Shown: positions 19,265 through 28,242, counted from the first letter of the stretch. The stretch is DNA of 64,000 nucleotides from Sutterella wadsworthensis (GCF_003315195.1 NZ_QNRV01000009.1:16283-80282); one strand, 5' to 3'. The notes: generated by a model not told the origin, from the sequence alone. A program made the numbers and translations.

Positions 19265-19280
19265 ATTCATAAAAATGAAT
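19265..19280. promoter_or_regulatory. Candidate LysR operator between the regulator and assT
   Basis: ATTCATAAAAATGAAT is a perfect 6-base inverted repeat with a 4-base spacer. It sits 55 bases before the regulator start and 112 bases before the sulfotransferase start, and fits the T-N11-A type of LysR site in an AT-rich divergent promoter region. Confidence 0.4.
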
Positions 19281-19392
19281 GATCTATAAGATCTTTTTGA
19301 CGCTTAAGAAAGTTTTTAGAAGTGTTCAGAATCTCGGAATTCTGATTGGAAACACTTCAACGCTCAATTATTTTCGACCAAAGGAGATATTA

Positions 19393-21225
19393 ATGCGCAT
19401 CAGTAAAACCGCGATTGCCGTTTCCGTCCTTTCTCTCTTCGCTGCGGCCATGGTGCCCGCGACTTCTATGGCGGCTGGCGGCGCTTCCGGCGCGGCAGTG
19501 AAATATGCCAAACAGGGTCAAATCGGCGAAGTCATCACGAATCCCTACAAGATTGCGCCGCTCACAGCGATTATTCGTTCAGGCGGCTATGCACTCTCAG
19601 ATGTCTCAGTACGCATTGTTCCTAAGCCTAATGGCTCGGAGATTAAGTACGACGTTGATCGCAGCGAAGTCCTGACCCACGGCGGCATTCCGGTTTTCGG
19701 TCTTTATCCCGACTATGTGAATACGGTAGAGGTCTCCTACACCCGCACCGATCTCAAGGGCGAACAGAAAAAGATCAGCGAAAGCTATCAGATCTATGCG
19801 CCTCCTGTTTATACAGAAGGCAATGGTACGGTCTCACAGAAATCCACCATGTTTGACACGAAGGTCGTCAAGATGGACGGTGAATTTAAGGACCGCCTCT
19901 ACCTCGTCAACAATCTGCTCGTTTCTCCGCCCAAAGGTTCGCGCGTTGTTTGGAACAACCCTTCGGGCGGTGCGCTCGAATGGTGCTTCTACCCGCAGAA
20001 CGCCATTATTGACGCGACCGGCGCCGTACGCTGGTACATGAACGTGGATTCCATCTATGACATGGAAAATGTTTATCACGGCGGTGTGATGATGGGCTTC
20101 CAGCAGGGTGCCGACGGCGCACTCACATGGGGCTACGGGCAGCGTTATGTCAAGTACGACATTATGGGACGCGAGATTTTCAATCGCCGCCTGCCTGCAG
20201 GTTACGCTGACTTCTCACATTCGTTTGATCAGGCCCAGAACGGCAACTATTTGCTGCGTGTAGCGGCCAACGATGTGAAACGTCCTGACGGCCGAAATGT
20301 CCGCACGGTGCGCGACGTTATCGTGGAAGTTACGCCTGCCGGCCGAGTGGTTGACGATTGGCGCTTGTGGGAAATTCTGGATCCGTACCGCGATGTCGTT
20401 ATCAAATCGCTCGACCAGGGGGCTGTCTGCTTGAATCTTGATGCCGACAGCGCCGGCAAGACACTCTCGAGCGCTGATCTTGCGGCAATGGATAAGGAAG
20501 AGCACTTCGGCGACATTACGGGCGTTGGCATCGGCCGCAACTGGGCACATGTCAACTCTGTCGACTATGACCCGACGGACGACTCCATCATCATTTCCTC
20601 GCGTCATCAGTCCGCGATTATCAAAATCGGCCGCGATAAGCAGGTCAAGTGGATTTTGGGCGCTCCGGACGGCTGGCAGGCCAAGTGGTCCGATAAGGTT
20701 CTGACGCCGGTCGATAAGGACGGCAAGCCCCTCAAGTGCCAGCAGGGCAAGTGTGAAGGGACAAACTTTGACTGGACCTGGACGCAGCACACCGCATTCC
20801 GCATTGATTCGAAGTCCGATAAGCGTTTCGTTTATGTGACTGCATTTGACAACGGCGATGGACGCGGACTCGAACAGCCGGCGCTGCCTGAAATGAAATA
20901 TTCGCGCGCCGTCGTTTTCAAGGTTGATCAGGAAAAGCGCACCGTCGAACAGCTTTGGGAATACGGCAAAGAGCGCGGTCACAGCTGGTACAGCCCGGTG
21001 ACATCGCTCACGCAGTATGAGGACGACAAGGACTCGATCATGGTTTATTCCGCCACGCCGGAAATGGTGCTTGTGAAGGGTAAGGCGGTCGGAGCGCCAT
21101 CTCCCTATCTGCAGGAATTCAAGTGGGGTTCAACTGAGCCTGCAGTTGAAATCCGCATTAATGGGTCGATGGGCTATCAGGCTATGCCGTTCCGCGTACA
21201 GAAAGCCTTCAATCATGCCAAATAA
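19393..21225 (+). CDS. assT: Periplasmic aryl-sulfate sulfotransferase (PAPS-independent)
   Basis: AssT transfers sulfate from one phenolic sulfate ester to another phenol in the periplasm through a sulfo-histidine. The protein is 610 residues with a signal peptide (MRISKTAIAVSVLSLFAAA..., cleaved near ASM-AAGG). Residues matching the known active site are His276 (SHSFDQ), His386 (NWAHVNS), Arg404 (SSRHQS) and the sulfated His466 (TQHTAF); a cysteine pair, 449 and 454, fits the known disulfide. The ATG at 19393 has AAGGAGATATTA; upstream codons are not part of the protein. The usual dsbL/dsbI partners are not adjacent. A LysR gene is divergent. Confidence 0.93.
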   Translation: MRISKTAIAVSVLSLFAAAMVPATSMAAGGASGAAVKYAKQGQIGEVITNPYKIAPLTAIIRSGGYALSDVSVRIVPKPNGSEIKYDVDRSEVLTHGGIPVFGLYPDYVNTVEVSYTRTDLKGEQKKISESYQIYAPPVYTEGNGTVSQKSTMFDTKVVKMDGEFKDRLYLVNNLLVSPPKGSRVVWNNPSGGALEWCFYPQNAIIDATGAVRWYMNVDSIYDMENVYHGGVMMGFQQGADGALTWGYGQRYVKYDIMGREIFNRRLPAGYADFSHSFDQAQNGNYLLRVAANDVKRPDGRNVRTVRDVIVEVTPAGRVVDDWRLWEILDPYRDVVIKSLDQGAVCLNLDADSAGKTLSSADLAAMDKEEHFGDITGVGIGRNWAHVNSVDYDPTDDSIIISSRHQSAIIKIGRDKQVKWILGAPDGWQAKWSDKVLTPVDKDGKPLKCQQGKCEGTNFDWTWTQHTAFRIDSKSDKRFVYVTAFDNGDGRGLEQPALPEMKYSRAVVFKVDQEKRTVEQLWEYGKERGHSWYSPVTSLTQYEDDKDSIMVYSATPEMVLVKGKAVGAPSPYLQEFKWGSTEPAVEIRINGSMGYQAMPFRVQKAFNHAK

Positions 21226-21237
21226 GATTGGGTAATA

Positions 21238-21273
21238 CAGAAGCATTTATTTAGAATGCTTCTGCATAAAAAA
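21238..21273 (+). terminator. Intrinsic terminator after assT
   Basis: The stem CAGAAGCATT/AATGCTTCTG encloses a short AT loop just past the assT stop. It is followed by an A-rich rather than a T-rich stretch, so the following hairpin may do most of the work. Confidence 0.55.
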
Positions 21274-21308
21274 GGGTCTTAAGCCGTTTTTGGCCGATGG
21301 CGCTTATG

Positions 21309-21349
21309 AACGACGCTCTGGCTTCTCTCCTTCCAGAGCGTCGTTTTTT
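21309..21349. terminator. Bidirectional terminator between assT and queH
   Basis: Perfect 13-bp arms (AACGACGCTCTGG / CCAGAGCGTCGTT) are followed by TTTT on the plus strand and lie directly at the queH stop. It can end transcription from assT and, less strongly, from queH. Confidence 0.75.
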
Positions 21350-22048
21350 CTAAACGTTCGGATGGTTGGGCGGAACAATCGGCGACTGTACGGGCGAGGG
21401 CGACGCTGGCTGAGTCCCCTCTTTGTTTTTTGCGCTGCCGAGTTGTTTTACGAAATCCCGTACATATGAAGGAAGGTCTTCCGGGGCACGCATGGTGAGG
21501 TGTCCCATGGAAAATTCGCACCCGCACCAGAGTTGGTTGTAAAAGCCTTCCTGAGCCAGCAGTTCGCCTCGGCGCTGCTGAAGACCGCCCTTTCGCCAAT
21601 TCATATCCCAATAGCGAGTGCCGGGAGTAAGACGCGCCGCCTCCTCGGCAGCTTCTCGGATTTGATCAAGCCGCTTCCAGCGGCTGCCCGCCAGGGTTGT
21701 TGTAAACGATTCGATGCCCAGCCGCTGAGCGCATTTTGCGGTTGCAAGCATGCGCACGCCAAAGCACGCGCGGCAGCGAAGACCTCTTTCGGGTTCATGC
21801 TCAAGCCCTTTGACCGCTTCGCGCCACAACGCGTGATCGTAGTCGCCGTCCACAAAAGGAATGCCGAGTTTGCGGCAGTACTGCTGGCATTCGTTTTTGC
21901 GAGTCAGATACTCTTGTGCCGGGAAAATGTTTGGGTTGAAGTAAAAAACCGTAGGTGCGTATCCGTTCTGCGTCAGCCATTCAAGAATGGCGCTTGAGCA
22001 TGGGGCGCAGCAGCTGTGCAGCAAGACCGGGTGAATAGCTTCCGTCAT
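21350..22048 (-). CDS. queH: Epoxyqueuosine reductase QueH
   Basis: QueH (formerly DUF208) reduces epoxyqueuosine in tRNA to queuosine, the last step of the pathway, and replaces the unrelated QueG. The cysteine-rich marks are LLHSCCAPCSS near residue 10, RGLRCRACFGVRM, and WCGCEF near the end, which bind an iron-sulfur cluster and metal. Length 232 is normal; the last 30 residues are low-complexity. It stands alone downstream of imuB, in the same direction, with a 265-base gap and a possible separate promoter. Confidence 0.88.
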   Translation of the reverse strand: MTEAIHPVLLHSCCAPCSSAILEWLTQNGYAPTVFYFNPNIFPAQEYLTRKNECQQYCRKLGIPFVDGDYDHALWREAVKGLEHEPERGLRCRACFGVRMLATAKCAQRLGIESFTTTLAGSRWKRLDQIREAAEEAARLTPGTRYWDMNWRKGGLQQRRGELLAQEGFYNQLWCGCEFSMGHLTMRAPEDLPSYVRDFVKQLGSAKNKEGTQPASPSPVQSPIVPPNHPNV

Positions 22049-22313
22049 GAGTTTGAATACTGTTGAAAATAAATCGATCGTTTGTAGGCTGCTGCAAAAA
22101 CGTGTCGGAAGAAAAGGGCTCTTGATATCACGCCTGTTTCAGTGGCACTAGCACATTCGCCGCCGTGAACGAAGGGCATTTGCTTTTTTTGTCAACACTC
22201 AGGATTTCGGCACATCCTCTTTGTTTGTGCCGTCTTGATCGTGATGACACTGCAGCTGCAGAAAAATCTGCCAAATCTACCATTATTCATAGGCGAGAGC
22301 GGTGGAATCGTCG

Positions 22314-23591
22314 TTAGGCAAATCGACCTTGCAGGAACCAGCGGCGGTTTTGAAGATCTTGAAAAATCCACAGCAGCTCTCCAGTTGCACTGCGGGCTCG
22401 ATAATACCTGCGAGGATCTTTTGCTGCCGATGATAGTCGTTTAGGACCATCGAGCAATTCAAGCGGACCATTGAATATTGGAAGCCCTCCTGAGGCCGGC
22501 AATGACTGAATTTCAGGAAAAATTTCAATGGGCGGAAGATCGGCTGCCGAAGCCTGAAGGATATGGGCATATGCGGGCAGCGGTTCGCGCTGATGTGCCG
22601 AGCCGGACAAATTAAGGGCGGGTACGTGCTGCTGCGCAGCTTCTGGCCGCAGGTCTCCAGTCAGCGCTAATTGATAGACGCGTGAACGGCCAACGATTTG
22701 GGTGAGTGAGCGAACCAGCGGGGAGGTTGCGGCTTCGCCGTCTGCTGTCTGACGAAAGGGGACGACTTCCAGCTCCAGATTGGCGGCTTGTTCTTCAAGG
22801 ACCGCTTTGTACAAAAGTTTGTGCAGCCTGATTCGACCTGCAGCCGCAGACTTGCCTATTGGGATCAAAAGATTGCCGCCCAGTACAGACGAGGTGTGCA
22901 GGATGCGGCCGACCGGATCGTAGGCGCGGATTGTGCAGGAAACGGCATTGGTTTTGACGGTCTTTGTCCACGCAGCAAACGCTGCTTCAAGACGCTCGAG
23001 CTGGAGTTTGAAGTTAAAAGAAGGAACGCCGATACGCAGGCGGAAGGTTTCCGGAGCAGGCTTCGCAATGAGGTTCTCTTTAAGAACGGTATGCATTAAA
23101 AGCGCTTGGGCATCGTAATCTGCCTGAACGGATTGGGCTTCCTTGACGGCGGCACTCAACGCATTCTGGGGGGAGCTGCCGCTGCCGCCAAAGGCTTCAA
23201 ACTTCAAACGGAGAACCGTGTCAAGCAGCTGCTGCAGAGCACTCTGATCGGCATGCACAATGATGGCGGCTGCGCCGGAATTAGGTGCCTGCAGGAGCAG
23301 GGCCGCACCAAATGACTGGGCGATAGAAAGCAGGATGCTCGAAAGCTCCTGACCAACGAGCTGTCCGGAGCGTTCGAGCTGCAGGGCGGGCGTTTGTAAG
23401 AGGGCTTCTTTGGCATTCATGCACCGACGCACACCCAGCCGAACCGCTTCGCGGTTTCGCGCAGCAATACGATCTTCGATAAGAAGAGCTCTCGGTGCAG
23501 GTCCTCCCGAGTACAGGCGTTCCGGATCGGCCGCAAAGAGCAGTTGAGGGAGAAAAAGTGCAGTCCATTGTTCTGAAGCAGGAATAGCCAT
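22314..23591 (-). CDS. imuB: ImuB-like inactive Y-family polymerase subunit
   Basis: This resembles ImuB, the catalytically dead Y-family polymerase relative that links ImuA (RecA-like) and the error-prone DnaE2 in damage-induced mutagenesis. The protein is 425 residues, shorter than many ImuB proteins (roughly 450-550). Conserved stretches include EQWTALFLPQL at the N-terminus, the QLERLEAAFAAW region, SLTQIVGRSRVYQL, and the end PRRYYRARSATGELLWIF with WFLQGRFA. No catalytic acidic triad is recognisable, as expected for ImuB. It lies 56 bases after imuA. No dnaE2 (imuC) follows, so that partner must be elsewhere or absent. Confidence 0.8.
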   Translation of the reverse strand: MAIPASEQWTALFLPQLLFAADPERLYSGGPAPRALLIEDRIAARNREAVRLGVRRCMNAKEALLQTPALQLERSGQLVGQELSSILLSIAQSFGAALLLQAPNSGAAAIIVHADQSALQQLLDTVLRLKFEAFGGSGSSPQNALSAAVKEAQSVQADYDAQALLMHTVLKENLIAKPAPETFRLRIGVPSFNFKLQLERLEAAFAAWTKTVKTNAVSCTIRAYDPVGRILHTSSVLGGNLLIPIGKSAAAGRIRLHKLLYKAVLEEQAANLELEVVPFRQTADGEAATSPLVRSLTQIVGRSRVYQLALTGDLRPEAAQQHVPALNLSGSAHQREPLPAYAHILQASAADLPPIEIFPEIQSLPASGGLPIFNGPLELLDGPKRLSSAAKDPRRYYRARSATGELLWIFQDLQNRRWFLQGRFA

Positions 23592-23647
23592 AGTGAATTT
23601 GGGTTCTGTTGGTGCGGACGACAGTCGATGAAGCGGATGCAGATGAA

Positions 23648-24361
23648 CTAAGCAGGAACAAGTTCAGGGAAAAGGCTGTGCTGCAGAGGCGTTGATGGGC
23701 GGTCACAAGGCTTTGGAGGTTCAGCAGCTGGCGCAAAAAGCGGTATTTCGGCTGATGCGGACGCGTTGATAAAGGTGCGGCGCCGCAGTGTCCGAATGCG
23801 AGACAGGATTTCTCGTCCCTTATGCACGGGGGAAAACTGAACACGGAGATCGGCCGTCAGCGGTAAGCACGCAAGCGAAGCTGGGCGAATGCCGAATAAG
23901 ACAACATTTCGAGAAGCACAAGCAAGTGCGAGGCGCGACACCGCGCGCCGGTCTTCGTCTCGAGCGAGCGGCGCAAGCCATGCAACAACAGCATCGGCTT
24001 CACCAGAAGTGACTGCAGCTTCGGCGCAGCGAAAGGCTTCTTCGGGTGATGCCGGCACTACGAAAAGCTGTCGGGAAAGATCAATGCCAGCCGCCTCGAA
24101 AGCGGGGGCATATGGCGTGAAGCCTTGCGGCGGGAGGATCCATACCACGCGCTTCACATGGGCGAGCGCATGAATCAGCAGAGAGATTTCGCCGCGCCGT
24201 TCACCGGTTGTGAGCAGCTCAACAAATCCCTTGCAGGGGAATCCACCGCCGAGCAGTTTGTCGACTTGGGGATTATGGGTTGAGAGGAGAACTTCCAAAG
24301 GCTCCATTGAAGCTGCGCGCGTATTGGGTGCGTTGGTTCGGGCTGCAAAGGGAAACGTCAT
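23648..24361 (-). CDS. imuA: ImuA-like RecA-fold mutagenesis protein
   Basis: ImuA is a RecA/SulA-related protein of the ImuABC mutasome. Of 237 residues the family marks are VDKLLGGGFPCKGFVELL near 33, GRRRE-like SLLIHALAHVKRVVWI, and the LACASRNVVLFGIRP strand. A classical Walker A is degenerate (TGERRGEIS). The ATG at 24361 is preceded by AAGGAGGT five bases away. That ribosome site sits in a hairpin (see next entry). It heads the imuA-imuB pair. No clear LexA box was found upstream. Confidence 0.82.
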   Translation of the reverse strand: MTFPFAARTNAPNTRAASMEPLEVLLSTHNPQVDKLLGGGFPCKGFVELLTTGERRGEISLLIHALAHVKRVVWILPPQGFTPYAPAFEAAGIDLSRQLFVVPASPEEAFRCAEAAVTSGEADAVVAWLAPLARDEDRRAVSRLALACASRNVVLFGIRPASLACLPLTADLRVQFSPVHKGREILSRIRTLRRRTFINASASAEIPLFAPAAEPPKPCDRPSTPLQHSLFPELVPA

Positions 24362-24364
24362 GTC

Positions 24365-24381
24365 AACCTCCTTTGGAGGTT
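24365..24381 (-). promoter_or_regulatory. Hairpin that covers the imuA ribosome binding site
   Basis: In the imuA mRNA, AACCTCC pairs with GGAGGTT across a 3-base loop. The second arm is the ribosome binding site itself, three bases before AUG. The structure would hide the site and limit translation. Confidence 0.55.
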
Positions 24382-24941
24382 CTCGGACTGCTCGAGAACA
24401 AAGTGAAGCAGAAAAAGGATTACGGGAAAAATGCGGGGCGCGGTCTGGGCCCCTCGTCTTGAAAGGAATGGTCTCCTCCTCAGATTGAAGAGAAGTTCCT
24501 CGTCAAGACAAAGCCATCTTTCTTCACTACAAGTTTATGGCAAATACATATTAGAAGATCAAATATTGATCCTATAAAAATGATCTACTATCACATAAAC
24601 ATTTTTATTGTTTAGAAATCAATGTATTAACTGTGTAATCACAAAATTGGGAGGTGCTGATGCCGTTTTTTTAGCTCAATGTGATCCAATTTGAATTTGC
24701 TAATTCAACTCTTAGACAGTCAATTTAAATGTGGTGACATCATAAAATGATCCTTTGTTAGGATATTTTGTTCAGACATGAGGATCAAAAGGGTGTTCAG
24801 AACGGTTTCTGAAAACAAATAAGATGAGATTTGTTTGATATTGCTCAAAGATTGGGATAAGCGGCCTGACTGGCGGTACACTTTCTCGACTTATCGCGCC
24901 GTATTGGAGAATTGCGGTGCTGTTTACGAAAAGGAAAAACA
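24382..24941. other. Long AT-rich intergenic region
   Basis: About 560 bases separate imuA from the yggS-like gene. The stretch 24520-24790 is clearly more AT-rich than its surroundings. It has many in-frame stops on both strands, and no RNA gene or repeat pair was recognised. It must hold the promoters of both divergent genes. It may be the remains of a lost gene, but there is no protein match visible. Confidence 0.5.
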
Positions 24942-25658
24942 ATGAGCGAACTTCAGCCAGGCTTGGAAAAGCGGCTTGCACACGTAAAGCAGATGCTGTC
25001 TGAAGCCGAAGAGAAGGCGGGACGGCCGCAGGGATGCGTCAAGCTTTTGGCCGTTGGGAAAACTTTTAACCAAGAGGCTCTTCTGGAATGCGCACGTGCC
25101 GGCGCGCTTGCCTTTGGCGAAAATTATGCTCAGGAAGGCTGTACAAAAATTGATTGGTTTCGTACAAACCATCCTGAACTTCATTTGGAGTGGCATTTCA
25201 TTGGACCGCTGCAGGCCAATAAGAGCCGCATGGTTGCCGAGCGCTTCGATTGGGTGCAGACGGTGGATCGTTTGCGCATTGCTGAACGTCTGTCCGCACA
25301 GCGCCCGGATAATCTGCCGCCCCTCAACGTTCTGATTGAGGTGAATGTTGACGCGGAGGCGAGCAAGTCTGGCATTTCCCCGGAAGAGCTGCCCGCACTT
25401 GCGGCGGCTGTTTCAAAGCTTCCTCGGCTCCGGCTGCGCGGCTTAATGTCCATTCCAGCTCCTGCTGAAACGTACGAAGGGAAGATGAAGCCGCTATTGG
25501 CAATGGCATCCCTTTTCAAGGCTTTTCAGGAAAAGTATCCGCAAGCCGACACCCTGTCTATGGGAATGAGCGCCGATCTGACGGAGGCCGTTGAAGCGGG
25601 TTCCACCATGGTGCGCATCGGCAGTGCCATCTTCGGTCCGCGCAGCTATTCCGTCTGA
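24942..25658 (+). CDS. yggS: YggS family PLP homeostasis protein
   Basis: This is a PLPBP/YggS protein of 238 residues: a single-domain alanine-racemase-like barrel that binds pyridoxal phosphate and buffers its pool. Motifs include the PLP lysine in LLAVGKT, AFGENYAQE, EWHFIGPLQANK, VNVDAEASKSGI and the phosphate-binding end LSMGMSADLTEAVEAGSTMVR. The ATG at 24942 has AAAAGGAAAAAC; ten upstream codons are not conserved. In many bacteria it is followed by proC; here a binding-protein gene on the other strand lies between them. Confidence 0.93.
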   Translation: MSELQPGLEKRLAHVKQMLSEAEEKAGRPQGCVKLLAVGKTFNQEALLECARAGALAFGENYAQEGCTKIDWFRTNHPELHLEWHFIGPLQANKSRMVAERFDWVQTVDRLRIAERLSAQRPDNLPPLNVLIEVNVDAEASKSGISPEELPALAAAVSKLPRLRLRGLMSIPAPAETYEGKMKPLLAMASLFKAFQEKYPQADTLSMGMSADLTEAVEAGSTMVRIGSAIFGPRSYSV

Positions 25659-25676
25659 TCAAAAAGGCAATGACAA

Positions 25677-25709
25677 GAGAAGCTGATCACTTGTTGTGAT
25701 CAGCTTCTC
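25677..25709. terminator. 14-bp inverted repeat between convergent genes
   Basis: GAGAAGCTGATCAC and its exact complement flank a 5-base loop between the ends of the yggS-like gene and the binding-protein gene. The A run on the plus side means T residues precede rather than follow the hairpin on the minus strand, so it is not a standard terminator in either direction. Position makes a bidirectional transcript-end role likely. Confidence 0.5.
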
Positions 25710-25719
25710 CAAAAAAACG

Positions 25720-26550
25720 TTATTTCACTGCCACGTCACGGCCAAGAAACTGCTTGGAAAGTTTCGAAAGCGTGCCGTCAGCGCGAAGGGACTCGATGGC
25801 CTCATCGATAGCCGCTTTCAGCGCCTGACTGCCCTTAGGCATTAATACGCACATCTCCTCGGCTTCGGTCGAAGTGGCAACCACCTTAACGGGGACGTCA
25901 GGCATCTTACGCATGAAGTCCGCGATGGACAGTTCGGAATTAAGTGCGGTATCCGCACGTTTGCTCACGACAAGTTCGACGGCCTGAGAGAAGTCCTGGA
26001 CCCCCACAATAACCGCGCCGTGTGCTTCCGCAATGCGGCTGGAATTGGCTGTCGCAGATTCTGCGGCGCGTTTGCCCCGAAGATCATCGAATCCCTTGAT
26101 GTCATTGTTGTCGCTGCGCACCAGAATTGCGGTATGGTCGTACGTATAGGGGACAGAAAAGTCGTATTTGGCTCGCCGTGCTGCACTGGCTTCGACTTGA
26201 TTGACGACGATGTCGAACCGGCCGGCGTCAACGCCTGCGAGCAGCGAGTCCCATGACGATTCAATGAACTGAGCTTGGACGCCGATTTTTGCGGCAACGG
26301 CTCTGGCGAGCTCCACGTCATAACCTGTCAGGCGACCTTGTTCATCGTGATAGCTGTAAGGCACAAATACGCCTTCCGTGCCGATGCGGATGACGCCGGC
26401 TTTTTTGATACGGTCAAGCTGTTGGGCAGGGTCAGATTCCGCAGCGGCGAAGACGGTAAGCGGCGTACCGATGGCGGAAAAGGCTGCAGCACCCAAAGCG
26501 GCAGAAAGCAGTGTGCGGCGCTGAAAGAAAAATTGGTTGCGGCTGTTCAT
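25720..26550 (-). CDS. Amino-acid-type periplasmic solute-binding protein
   Basis: This is a bacterial extracellular solute-binding protein of family 3, 276 residues. The start MNSRNQFFFQRRTLLSAALG has a twin arginine, so export by Tat or Sec is possible, with a cleavage site near VFAAAES. The fold motifs are GVIRIGTEGVFVPYSYHDEQ, LTGYDVELARAVAAKIG, ESSWDSLLAGVDAGRFDIVVNQV, and YTYDHTAILVR. The family binds polar amino acids; cystine binders look similar. No permease or ATPase is linked, so the protein is an orphan here. An upstream extension from position 26607 is rejected. Confidence 0.85.
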   Translation of the reverse strand: MNSRNQFFFQRRTLLSAALGAAAFSAIGTPLTVFAAAESDPAQQLDRIKKAGVIRIGTEGVFVPYSYHDEQGRLTGYDVELARAVAAKIGVQAQFIESSWDSLLAGVDAGRFDIVVNQVEASAARRAKYDFSVPYTYDHTAILVRSDNNDIKGFDDLRGKRAAESATANSSRIAEAHGAVIVGVQDFSQAVELVVSKRADTALNSELSIADFMRKMPDVPVKVVATSTEAEEMCVLMPKGSQALKAAIDEAIESLRADGTLSKLSKQFLGRDVAVK

Positions 26551-26963
26551 GATGCAATGATGAATAATGGAAGGTGCGGGATAACACCTATAAAAGATTG
26601 CAGGCACGATACGGCAAGTCGCGCAGGGAAACTGCTCGGACCTTAGTTCGAAGTCGAAACGAATTGCTAATGAGAATTTTTTAAGAAAATAGAATGTTGA
26701 TAAACAAAGTTTATTTTTCTTTGGCTCATTTGCGATGAGTCAGAGCTCTCCGAAAGCCGCATCGGTCGTAACGAATGCTGGAGGGGCTTGTGATGGGCTT
26801 TGCTTCGGAGCTTTCTTCTGCGGAGCTCTTTTGGAGCGGCGATTGCTGGGAATCGTGAGTACAGTCTTTGATTGTGCGAACATTGACCGTTGACATTCCA
26901 TCCTCTGTTGAGGGTCTGGATTTTTCATAAATACCCATACGCTTTAGGACAAGGAGCATCAAG
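26551..26963. other. Divergent intergenic region before proC
   Basis: This stretch of 413 bases holds the promoter of the binding-protein gene on the minus side and proC on the plus side. Short frames here have no protein character. Its AT-rich part (26650-26740) is the likely promoter area. No RNA gene or repeat was recognised. Confidence 0.45.
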
Positions 26964-27773
26964 ATGCTTACGATCGGCTTTCTCGGCGGCGGCAATATGG
27001 CCGGTGCTTTGATTGGGGGACTCCTTGCGGGCGGACCTCGTTCCGACCTCAAGGTTCATGTGACGGACCTCCACGAAGACAAACTCGCGCGGTTGGCGGC
27101 ATTGGGTGCGCAGACGCATTCGGGCGTCGGCGAATGGGCAGCATCCTGTGACTTAATGGTTTTCGCCGTGAAGCCTCAGGGGATGAAGACTGCGCTGGCA
27201 TCTTTGATGCCGTTCCTTAATCCTGACGGCGCTGCACTGACGATTGCGGCCGGTATTGAGGCCGCCGCATATGCGGATTGGCTTAACGGCTATCCCCTGA
27301 TGCGGGCAATGCCCAATACGCCTGCAATGGTGGGTATGGGCGTCTCCGGTCTGTGGATCCCAGCAGGGATCTCCGAAACGGCAGCGAATGCAGCGCGGCA
27401 GGTGCTGGCGGCTGCAGGCAAGGTCGTAGAGGTGAAGACAGAGGCCGATATTGATCTGGTCGGTGCTATTCCGGGTTCCGGTCCTGCCTATGTGTTCCGC
27501 TTTATGGAAGCTTTGGAAAAAGCCGGCATCAAACGGGGGCTTCCTCCGGAGTCTGCGCATGCGCTGGCGCTCGGTACCGTTCTGGGCGCTGCGGTATTGG
27601 CTGACAAATCCGGAGAAGCTTTCTCCAAACTTCGTGAAAACGTTACGAGCAAAGGCGGTACGACTGCCAAAGCGCTTGAGGTAATGAATAACCGTGACAT
27701 AGACGGCATGATGGATGAGGCTGTGAATGCGGCGCTCAAGCGCACGGCTGAAATGAAGGCACTTTTCCGCTGA
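26964..27773 (+). CDS. proC: Pyrroline-5-carboxylate reductase
   Basis: ProC makes the last step of proline synthesis, reducing pyrroline-5-carboxylate with NAD(P)H. The N-terminal nucleotide site is IGFLGGGNMAGALIGGL. Other marks are AVKPQ, MRAMPNTPAMVG, AIPGSGPAYVFRFMEAL, and the C-terminal signature SKGGTTAKALEVM. The 269-residue length is normal and AAGGAGCAT precedes the ATG. It is followed at 25 bases by the yqaA-like gene. The related proA is about 10 kb away, so the pathway genes are not clustered. Confidence 0.96.
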   Translation: MLTIGFLGGGNMAGALIGGLLAGGPRSDLKVHVTDLHEDKLARLAALGAQTHSGVGEWAASCDLMVFAVKPQGMKTALASLMPFLNPDGAALTIAAGIEAAAYADWLNGYPLMRAMPNTPAMVGMGVSGLWIPAGISETAANAARQVLAAAGKVVEVKTEADIDLVGAIPGSGPAYVFRFMEALEKAGIKRGLPPESAHALALGTVLGAAVLADKSGEAFSKLRENVTSKGGTTAKALEVMNNRDIDGMMDEAVNAALKRTAEMKALFR

Positions 27774-27798
27774 AGATTGACAAGGAAATCTTTTCTAA

Positions 27799-28242
27799 AT
27801 GGAAGCGTGGGTTGCTTGGCTCATGGGGCTTTTCCGCAGCGAACACATTGAGTTTGCGCTTTTTGCCGCAGCCTTCATTTCCGCTACAGTGCTGCCGGGG
27901 GGATCGGAAGCGGTGCTCGCCGGCGCCGTAGCCGGAACCCCCTCTCGGGTGGTTGAGTTTGTGCTCATAGCCATGCTTGGCAATGCATTGGGCGGGATGA
28001 CCGGTTGGTGCATTGGGCGATTTATTCCGGAGCGGAAAAAAGAAGGGAAGGCATTGGCATGGCTTCATAAGTACGGCTACTGGGCACTGCTGATGACCTG
28101 GCTGCCGCTCTTTGGCGATGCGCTGCCTATTGCTGCCGGATGGCTGCGTCTCAAGGCGTTGCCCTGTTTCCTTTTAATTGCATTGGGCAAGGGGCTGCGC
28201 TATGCGGTGGTGGCCGGCGCGGTGCTGCCGCTTGCCGCTTGA
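27799..28242 (+). CDS. yqaA: YqaA family small DedA-like membrane protein
   Basis: This is a 147-residue inner-membrane protein of the YqaA branch of the SNARE-associated/DedA group. Family marks are ATVLPGGSEAVLAGAV near residue 30 and the charged segment WLHKYGYWALLMTWLPLFGDALPIAAGWLR. About three to four hydrophobic helices are visible. DedA relatives take part in lipid carrier recycling; the function of this short branch is not known. It is 25 bases after proC and probably co-transcribed with it. Confidence 0.83.
   Translation: MEAWVAWLMGLFRSEHIEFALFAAAFISATVLPGGSEAVLAGAVAGTPSRVVEFVLIAMLGNALGGMTGWCIGRFIPERKKEGKALAWLHKYGYWALLMTWLPLFGDALPIAAGWLRLKALPCFLLIALGKGLRYAVVAGAVLPLAA

Noticed and set aside
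24362..24420. A possible LexA (SOS) box before imuA
   Set aside because: CTG and CAG-like triplets are present but not at the required CTG-N10-CAG spacing, so I did not call a box.
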